DNA of 64,000 nt from contig CM046308.1 in NCBI GenBank assembly GCA_025267735.1, positions 36,135,267 to 36,199,266 on the forward strand. Direction: 5' to 3'. Each line of letters starts with the position of its first letter. Position 1 is the stretch's first letter. Positions 59,501 to 64,000 of this stretch are shown one piece after another. Both the position numbers and the translations under genes were made by a program. This DNA comes from Mactra quadrangularis (taxonomy: Eukaryota; Mollusca; Bivalvia; Venerida; Mactridae). The notes beneath the pieces were generated by a model that was given only the letters and a program-made list of their open reading frames with translations, made no database searches and was not told the DNA's origin.

Positions 59501-62500
59501 ACCATGGTGTCCATCCACCGTGGACAGGACAAGGAATACCTGTAGCACATGACCTTTCATCAATAGGGAGTCCATCACAAACACGTCCACCGAACATAGG
59601 CGCAGGATTTGAACATTCTCTGTTACGTTGTTGTTTTCCAACACCACAGTCCACATCACATGGTCCGAAATTTGTCCAAGGTGTCCAGCCGCCGTCTATA
59701 GGACACGGAACTCCTGAATCACAGTCAATTATTTCAAGTGGGTTACCTGGGCAACCGCCACCGCCGTATTTTGGAGGAGGATTGTTACATTCTCTGCTAC
59801 GCTTTTGCACTCCAATACCACAACCAACAGAGCAAAATGAGAACTCAGACCATGGACCCCAGTTACCGTCAACAGGGCAGTGTCTACCTGTGTCACATGT
59901 TTGTTCTTCCATATTTATACCTGAACAGTCATTACCGCCGAACATTGGCATAGGGTTATCACAAAGTCTTGTTCGTTGAACTATACCTATACCGCATGGT
60001 TTGTTGCACATTGTGAAATCCGTCCATGGACCCCAGTTGCCGTGTACAGGGCACGGAACGTCAGTATCGCACGTCAGTGTTTCTACGTCAGGTCCTATAC
60101 AGAAATCCCCTCCAAACAAAGGAGCCGGTGAATCACAAAGTCTTGACCGAGATTTTGTACCCATGCCACAATCAACATCACAGTGAGAATATTGAGACCA
60201 TGGCCCCCAATTACCATGGACTGGACATTTGATGCCAGTGTCACATGGGACATCTTCGAAATCAGGTCCATCACAATAAGCTCCTCCAAATTGAGCTGGA
60301 GGATTGTTGCACATTCTTGTTCTTTTCATTTTGCCTATTCCACAAACAGCGGAACACGAAGACAAGTCGCTCCATGGTGACCACCCACCATTTACTGGGC
60401 ATGGTATACCAGTGTCACATGGCTGCTCTTGGAGTAGTGAACCTCTACATTCAAATCCACCAAACGCCGGTATGGGGTTGTTACATGCTCTAGTTCTTCC
60501 ACGAATGCCAATACCACAGTGCTCTGAGCACCCTGACCATTCTATCCATAGACTCCATCCTCCATGGACTGGACAATGAATGCCAGTATCGCAGGCACGC
60601 TCTTCCATTGGGTATCCATCACAAGGTAGACCACCGTATAAAGGTGCAGGATTATCGCAAGTTCTACTTCTTTGTTGCATTGAAGTACCACATGTCGCGC
60701 CACATGATGTCCATTTGTTCCAAGCAGACCAGTCTCCGTCAATGGGACAAGGTGTGCCAGTATCACAATTCAATATTTCAATATCAAGTCCAGCACAATT
60801 TTTACCTCCGAACTGTGGAGGCGGTGAGGAACATTCTCTCACACGTTTGGTAATACCTACACCACAGGAAGCGGAACATGGCATTGGTGGTGACCACTCA
60901 GACCATCCTCCGTCCACTGGGCAAGGTATTTTTGTGTCACATACACTTTCTTCAATTGGGCTACCTTCACATTCGAGACCTCCAAATTTCGGAGTTGGGT
61001 TATTACAAAGTCGAAGCCTCTGTCGAAATCCATTGCCACATGCTGCAGAGCATGGTCCCCATGGCAACCACGGTGACCAATAACCGTGTACAGGACAACT
61101 GAGACCGGTATCACATTCACGCTCTTCCCTGTTCAAACCTATACATTCTGCTCCCCCGAAATTTGGTATTGGATTTGTACAATCTCGAGTTCGTCCTTGA
61201 ACCCCTCTGCCACATTGTACAGAACATGGTGAGAAAAAAGACCACGCGCTCCATCCGCCATCTATAGGGCAAACAACCTTGGTGTCGCAGTCTATTTGAT
61301 CAACGGGGACACCCACACAGTCTCTGCCGCCAAATTTAGGGACAGGGTTATTACATAGACGAAATCGTTTCGAAAGGCCGATACCACACGGAGCAGAGCA
61401 AGGCGCGAAATCTGACCATGGTGACCATTGACCGTCAACTGGACATGCTATACCGGTATCACAATTTTGTTTTTCAATGGATGGACCTTCACATGGAGGG
61501 CCCCCAAGTTGTGGTGGTGGGTTGTCACACATGCGACTTCTACTTCTGAATCCGGTGCCACATTTTGCAGAACAAGAAGTAAAATCTGACCACATTCCCC
61601 ATTGTCCAGGAATTGGACAAGGAACACCAGTCTCACATACTTGGAACTTAAATGTAGGTCCGTCACATGGTGCACCGCCATATTGTGGTATAGGGTTATT
61701 ACATTCTCGTATAAACTTTATCTGGCCTACTCCACACTTGACGTCACATGGACCACTTTCAATCCAAGGTCCAAATCCTCCATCTACTGGACATGGTTTA
61801 CCAGGTTCACATACACCCTCTTCCACAGCAGGTCCTGTAGAATAAATAAGTAAATGCACAAAAATGTAAATACGCTGTTTACTAAATTATGGTGAGGCTT
61901 TCCGTGATCAGTGTGGGTCAAATTACATTGTACTAAAAATGTACCCTCGTGGTATGCTTTTCTTCCGTAATATCTCTTATTTACTAATTCGCCATTCTAA
62001 GAAATAACGTACATGTACATTTCCCGCTCATGCTAATAAATAACCCATGTTTAAAGATTTACTGAAAAAATAAGCACATTTTTAGCAAACTGAAACGGTG
62101 TGTTGAAACAATAAAATATCACCATGTCTAGATTTACTAAAATAACTGATTTTGATCCAAAGTTATCACAAAATGTCACGTGATAAGTTACCATGCAAAT
62201 GGTAGCATAGAAGTATTGTAGTTATTAAGAAAGGCTGCCAAACTCAGAGTGACTATTATACTCGTTTGTGTAGATATATAAATATACTGTACCCACCAAA
62301 AGTTTGGAGACAAAAAAATTAAATAAAATTCTTATATTCGATATAGCGTCTGTATAAAATCACTGCATACGTAAGTTCAAACAGTTACAGCAAAATACTA
62401 AACTCTTATGTAAAGTTCCACAGACATTTTCTTAAGTGAAATATGTGTTGCACTTTGATAACATAATTCAGCATTTTTACTCAGGCGAATGTCAAGTCTA

Positions 62501-63623
62501 TGTAATCAATGGACAATTCATATTAAAAAATACGCTCCCCTCGCAGCTCAGTGAGTGAATCTTTCGAACCGATGAATTGGAGAGTAATTAAAAAACTTCA
62601 GGTGGTCTAAGAAACAAATGCATGTTTGATAATGTATCTACCTTGGCACGTTTTCCCTCCAAATTTAGGAGGTGGGTTGTCACATTGACGTACACGCATT
62701 TTTATACCAGTACCACAAGATTGTGTACATAGACCCCAATCTGACCATAAAGCCCAGCCTCCATCAACTGAAACAAAAAAACATGCAAACATGCAAATGT
62801 AAATTCTGAGCTACAAAGAAAAAAAGTAGGTACGTTACATGAACACTGGTGGGTACCTTAAAAGTCTCTACTTGCGTTGAATGCAATGATTATACTATTT
62901 TATACTGTAAATTTAAAAGACAAAATTGTAGCTAGGTTTTTGTGATTCCTTCTAAATGCGCAAAACGTATACTGATTTTAATATTTAGTACACTTCTCTA
63001 CTTTATTGTTCGGCCAAAATATATAAAAAACATATATATAATACACTAAATGAACAATACTGACATTTATTTGTAAATACATGTACATAAAACAGCTTCC
63101 TACTGAACATCAATAAGTTACAACAACTAATAAAAAGATGTCAAGTTCCTAGCTTGACTTTATATACGAGAAAGTAAGCTAAGAATCACAAAAATAGATG
63201 TTAAAGAGATTAGCTCTCGACTATTAACTTGTTGGACCATTTCAGCATTGGCGTTACTTTCGAATCACGAACTGATAGGCTAGACGATAGTCAGTTTCAA
63301 ATGTTCGATAAAAGTTTAAACTAAAAACTAATAAGTGGAAACCAACCTCACGGACATAACACTATCGTACCCAGGCATGTTATATTTGCCATAAGAGACA
63401 ATTGTACCAATGGGTTTCTTCTGAACAACCATATAACAAACAGTTTTACCTGGACATTCCTTTACAAGACAATCTTGAACCTCTACATATTTTCCTCTAC
63501 AAGTACCACTGGGGTCACCACTTAGTGTCACACATTGTCTACTTCTAGATTGAGTTCCTATACCACAGGCAGCTGAACAAGGGGTGAAGTCTGACCATCG
63601 TGTCCATTGACCCAATGACGTGT
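41533..63623 (-). CDS. Giant TSP1-repeat / CBM14 / LamG extracellular matrix protein, 5'-partial, 16 exons
   Basis: Read from high to low coordinates, 16 in-phase exons give about 3,230 residues: 49 TSP1 repeats, two chitin-binding CBM14/peritrophin-like domains, a short Cys-rich module, and a LamG/concanavalin-like domain ending IYKCRPPGH before TAA (41533-41535). Exons: 63623-63450, 62767-62642, 61834-57104, 56679-56506, 55803-53106, 52695-52527, 52170-52005, 50926-50795, 50465-50310, 49803-49612, 48803-48600, 47941-47786, 46325-45940, 45013-44920, 42945-42845, 41568-41533. Most introns are phase 1, as expected for shuffled extracellular modules. The first exon starts in phase 1, so signal peptide and N-terminus are off the window; no membrane segment is visible. 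The CBM14-CBM14-LamG end resembles molluscan Pif/BMSP shell proteins, whereas the TSP1 array resembles coadhesin, hemicentin or SCO-spondin arrays. A chitin-binding matrix role is inference. Confidence 0.93.
41628..41848 (-). mobile_element. tRNA-derived SINE in the last intron of the TSP1/LamG gene
   Basis: Minus strand: ccgtggcgtagtggttagca (A box), gcgggtttgaaaccc (B box), gtcataccctata, gagctggccgtc. Same family as 19024-19206. Confidence 0.85.
42473..42640. mobile_element. Short TIR element with cagtctacgaaatt ends
   Basis: Ends cagtctacgaaatt and aatttcgtagactg are perfectly inverted. The interior holds four copies of a (g)ttcgggcaacc-like motif. About 168 bases, in the intron between 42845 and 41568. 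Confidence 0.8.
42845..42945 (-). CDS. LamG-like domain, exon 3
   Basis: Encodes [20 protein letters not shown] and [11 protein letters not shown], the typical closing INIGG...FxGxLDE strands of LamG domains. Acceptor ttgcag, donor gtaagt, phase 1 to phase 0. Confidence 0.9.
43095..43400 (+). mobile_element. tRNA-derived SINE, second copy of the 13689 family
   Basis: B box gtgggttcgattcccgg, then catactttcgtggagcttgg, gtcagtcactgacgga and tatacaatgtgttgcaaggg. The A box is truncated compared with 13689. A tail-only fragment of the family is at 51121-51181. Confidence 0.8.
43862..44060. repeat. Dispersed repeat, copy 1 (aataatatttatttgg family)
   Basis: Shares aataatatttatttgg, atagtgtaca, gcacaccaaca, agcccttattt and cattgtggtcc with 45690-45872. 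An (AAT)n-like run at one end suggests a retrotransposon 3' end, which I cannot confirm. Confidence 0.6.
44920..45013 (-). CDS. LamG-like domain, exon 2
   Basis: 31 codons: [31 protein letters not shown]. The NGLTATLDI strand is the usual LamG substitution for the ligand-loop strand. Acceptor ttatcag, donor gtaaga. Too short for an open-frame scan; accepted on splice sites and phase. Confidence 0.86.
45115..45410. mobile_element. Near-palindromic MITE rich in ttaactagtta
   Basis: Ends ctatggtggcatatttctgc and its complement ending atatgccaccatag, with about 45 bases of inverted sequence including agataaccacataactaact. The interior repeats (gt)taactagtta and aagaggttaact. It sits in the intron between LamG exons 1 and 2. 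Confidence 0.85.
45690..45872. repeat. Dispersed repeat, copy 2 (aataatatttatttgg family)
   Basis: Same family as 43862-44060, starting taataataataataatattt and ending tcattgtggtcc; in the LamG intron just after exon 1. Confidence 0.6.
45940..46325 (-). CDS. LamG-like domain, exon 1
   Basis: 128 codons, from [16 protein letters not shown] through [35 protein letters not shown] and [10 protein letters not shown] to YDFVNITTP. The LxFxGxAxF... then [10 protein letters not shown] pattern is typical of LamG/concanavalin-like jelly-roll strands. Acceptor tttcag, donor gtaaga, ends in phase 0. Confidence 0.88.
46665..47300. mobile_element. Repeat element with a 41-bp internal VNTR (12 units)
   Basis: Left flank gttcacagacactt then tatatacatttacgttgggt, followed by about 12 units of gaaccatagacacatgtatt gattgccaaaagttaaa-type sequence (41 bases), with an interruption at 46921-46975, and right flank agaatgagtgttttcagta. 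Same architecture as 49302-49560. Open frames here (YMCLWF-like periods) are repeat artefacts. Confidence 0.85.
47786..47941 (-). CDS. Cys-rich linker exon between CBM14 and LamG
   Basis: 52 codons: [20 protein letters not shown], then [18 protein letters not shown] and a [11 protein letters not shown] linker. A module of type RPCxxGTxFSxxxCxC occurs after CBM14 domains in molluscan shell proteins as I recall; its fold is uncertain. Acceptor tttacag, donor gtcggt, which is a weak donor. Confidence 0.82.
48600..48803 (-). CDS. CBM14-like chitin-binding exon 2
   Basis: 68 codons: [63 protein letters not shown]. The C...YxxC...xxxMFDPxxxxC pattern is CBM14-like but has extra cysteines. Acceptor tttcag, donor gtaagt. 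Confidence 0.85.
49258..49300 (-). pseudogene. Decayed copy of the CBM14 exon 3' end and donor
   Basis: On the minus strand this reads [17 protein letters not shown] followed by gtaagt, matching [14 protein letters not shown] plus donor at the end of the real CBM14 exon (49612). The adjoining intron (ttataaccatagcaac) also matches the real one (ttataatcatagcaac). The copy carries a TGA and is cut off at 49300 by a VNTR-bearing repeat element, so the rest of the duplicated exon is missing. Confidence 0.7.
49302..49560. mobile_element. Repeat element with the same 41-bp VNTR (4 units)
   Basis: Flanks gttcacagacacttacatta and agaatgagtgttttcagta match those of 46665-47300, but with only four units. 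It is inserted at the edge of a decayed CBM14 exon copy. Confidence 0.85.
49612..49803 (-). CDS. CBM14 / peritrophin-A-like chitin-binding exon 1
   Basis: 64 codons: [55 protein letters not shown]. The spacing C...YPxDCxxFxxC...xCPxGLxWxxxxxxC...C is that of CBM14 chitin-binding domains, with the aromatic positions kept. Acceptor tttcag, donor gtacgt, phase 1 to phase 1. Confidence 0.9.
50310..50465 (-). CDS. TSP1 exon, last repeat of the array
   Basis: 52 codons: [48 protein letters not shown]. Acceptor tttttag, donor gtaagt, phase 1 to phase 1. It retains the Trp ladder and six cysteines but not the CNNP segment. It ends the TSP1 array (repeat 49). Confidence 0.92.
50795..50926 (-). CDS. 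TSP1 exon, second half of a divergent repeat
   Basis: 44 codons encoding [30 protein letters not shown] and [10 protein letters not shown], phase 1 to phase 1, acceptor ttaaag, donor gtaaca. With the end of the preceding exon it completes a TSP1 repeat longer than the 58-residue norm. Confidence 0.88.
51121..51181 (+). mobile_element. SINE tail fragment
   Basis: cgccgttatatgacctatac and tgttgctacggcgttaaatc match the 3' end of the 43095-43400 SINE, with an A-rich tail. Confidence 0.65.
51218..51480. mobile_element. hAT-like element, copy 2 of the 6007 family
   Basis: Ends caggggcgtatccagg and ctggatccgcctatg are inverted, a form common in hAT MITEs. The interior matches 6007-6295. In an intron of the TSP1 gene. 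Confidence 0.7.
52005..52170 (-). CDS. TSP1 exon spanning two half repeats
   Basis: Encodes [28 protein letters not shown] and [18 protein letters not shown]. An alternative acceptor four residues' distance away (ttcag before AGAGAG) is also in frame; the tatag acceptor is preferred because it keeps the GMGxxxRxRxC spacing. Donor gtaagt. Confidence 0.88.
52527..52695 (-). CDS. TSP1 exon spanning two half repeats
   Basis: Encodes [13 protein letters not shown] and [17 protein letters not shown], completing the previous repeat, then [20 protein letters not shown], the first half of the next. It starts in phase 2 (acceptor tacag) and ends in phase 0 (donor gtataa). Confidence 0.93.
52900..52975. 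repeat. Short dispersed repeat fragment
   Basis: gtcgactcttgacattaact and tccccgatcatcgag match 10200-10240. Otherwise the intron 52696-53105 shows nothing. Confidence 0.55.
53106..55803 (-). CDS. Second giant exon, 15 full TSP1 repeats plus half of a 16th
   Basis: 2,698 bases. It starts [20 protein letters not shown] and runs through 15 complete 58-residue repeats, then stops mid-repeat at CGLGIRSR, the arginine codon being split (phase 2). The second half of that repeat is in the exon at 52695-52527. Acceptor tttaag, donor gtatga. The ATG usually picked for this open frame is internal to the second repeat and is not a start. Confidence 0.95.
55804..56505. other. Intron of the TSP1 gene with a MITE end fragment
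   Basis: Contains cacagtgaaatattcgaact and gcagttgagaagaagc near 56036-56080, an end of the 2878-3098 MITE family. No exon is recognised. Confidence 0.5.
56506..56679 (-). CDS. TSP1 exon, single repeat
   Basis: 174 bases, phase 1 to phase 1: [51 protein letters not shown]. Exactly one repeat length, between the two giant exons. Longer open frames here on either strand are in wrong frames. Confidence 0.93.
57104..61834 (-). CDS. Giant exon with 27 uninterrupted TSP1 repeats
   Basis: 4,731 bases with no intron or stop, holding the tail of one repeat followed by 27 repeats of 58 residues (174 bases). The typical order is [11 protein letters not shown], an aromatic-x-x-C-S-x-x-C-G-x-G segment, an R-x-R-x-C, C-N-N-P-x-P-x-F/Y-G-G, C-x-G and C-D-T-G-x-P. 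Six cysteines per repeat and the Trp ladder are retained, as in TSP1 domains of matrix proteins. Repeats differ at many positions, so the array is old rather than a recent satellite. Acceptor ctacag, donor gtattt. Confidence 0.95.
61835..62641. other. Intron of the TSP1 gene with a lone Tc1-like end
   Basis: tacccaccaaaagtttggag near 62291 matches the ends of 25928-27571. A segment near 62532-62588 (cgctcccctcgcagctcagtg, tcgaaccgatg) also occurs at 48179-48245. No exon is recognised. Confidence 0.5.
62642..62767 (-). CDS. TSP1 exon (partial repeat completed by the giant exon)
   Basis: Encodes [19 protein letters not shown] and [14 protein letters not shown]. The remaining [17 protein letters not shown] is supplied by the start of the next exon, so this intron splits a repeat. 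Acceptor tttcag, donor gtagat. Confidence 0.92.
63450..63623 (-). CDS. TSP1 exon (first in window)
   Basis: Exactly 174 bases, phase 1 to phase 1, one TSP1 repeat: [19 protein letters not shown], then the second half with SRSRQC and [11 protein letters not shown]. Acceptor ttaatag, donor gtaaaa. It lacks the CNNPxPxxGG segment of the main array, so it is a more divergent repeat. No further exon is seen between 63624 and 64000. Confidence 0.88.
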
Positions 63624-63806
63624 CTATTAAATATAAAAGATTTCAATAAACAGTTCATTTGTGATCACTCAAAACGCCCTCAATCGAATTTCCGCGAAGT
63701 CACACGACAGTCACATTAACAAATGAGCATTTATCGTGTGGGTTTAGTAAATCTGCAGGGTGTTCAATTATCCCAAAAGTTCAGAAACGTTCCGTAACAT
63801 TAGGAT

Positions 63807-63971
63807 CGGGACAACGGGACAACTCAACCCAAAGACAACTCAACCCGAGAAAACTCAATACCTCACTAACGGTTTGAGTTGTTCCAACTTTGGGTTGAGT
63901 TATTCATGGGTTGAGTTGTCTACAGGTTGAATTGTCTACGGTTTGAGTTATCTACGGGTTGAGTTGTCCCG
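63807..63971. repeat. Fold-back element made of 16-17-base gggttgagttgtc motifs
   Basis: Left cgggacaactcaaccc (twice, in complement form) and right gggttgagttgtcccg. Between them are direct variants gggttgagttattcat, gggttgagttgtctac, ggttgaattgtctac and ggtttgagttatctac. It is flanked by sequence like the 5386 MITE family (gttcaattatcc and aacgttccgtaac near 63760-63800). Confidence 0.75.
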
Positions 63972-64000
63972 AATCCGTACCGTTACCGAACAGTCGTTAC

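Noticed and set aside
53476..61853. Many plus-strand and off-frame open frames of 60-170 codons across the TSP1 exons
   Set aside because: They are shadows of a long coding repeat: the 174-base periodicity and codon bias keep other frames open. None shows its own domain.
41533..63623. Calling the minus-strand gene SCO-spondin, hemicentin, papilin or a mucin
   Set aside because: TSP1 arrays are shared by all of these, but no VWD, TIL, Ig, Kunitz or mucin tract is seen, and the CBM14-LamG end fits none of them. The N-terminus is missing, so no symbol was given.

Overview
The window is eukaryotic, AT-rich, intron-rich DNA, most likely from a bivalve mollusc. Three things point that way: genes split by GT-AG introns full of dispersed repeats; tRNA-derived SINEs and TIR elements of kinds common in bivalve genomes; and a TSP1/chitin-binding/LamG protein whose C-terminal part resembles molluscan Pif-type shell matrix proteins. 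The species cannot be named from the sequence.

Layout. Positions 1-12402 hold no recognisable host gene. They contain a mariner relic, several short TIR elements, SINEs and a 3.5 kb LTR element with apparently identical 426-bp LTRs (6368-9842). Positions 12415-31442 (+) carry a complete UDP-glucose 6-dehydrogenase gene (UGDH) in 11 coding exons, 477 residues. Positions 31443-41532 are intergenic, with MITEs, a LINE fragment and a strong fold-back. Positions 41533-63623 (-) carry the 3' part of a very large gene in 16 recognised exons (about 3,230 residues in the window). It encodes 49 thrombospondin type 1 repeats, two CBM14/peritrophin-like domains, a Cys-rich module and a C-terminal LamG-like domain. 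Its 5' end lies beyond the right edge. The two genes converge.

The most unusual structure is in UGDH. The last 45 bases of coding exon 1, including the 5' splice donor, are followed by about 24 tandem copies of the same unit (12574-13652). Separately, the 3' acceptor of exon 4 is the last of 12 tandem 42-bp copies of its own polypyrimidine tract and AG (16659-17121). One enzyme gene therefore has one donor and one acceptor each converted into a splice-site minisatellite. Extra donors 2-5 keep the reading frame and would add 15-residue modules; later donors bring in TGA codons. Every upstream acceptor would bring in a TAA. The gene must select one site among many near-identical ones.

The minus-strand gene is notable for two giant exons (4,731 and 2,698 bases) holding uninterrupted arrays of 58-residue TSP1 repeats, and for joining such an array to a Pif-like C-terminus. 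It looks like an extracellular, probably chitin-associated matrix protein. UGDH makes UDP-glucuronate for glycosaminoglycans and other extracellular polymers, so both products bear on extracellular matrix, but nothing in the sequence shows a functional link between the neighbours.

All coordinates, repeat counts and identities were read by eye; no alignment or search was run.
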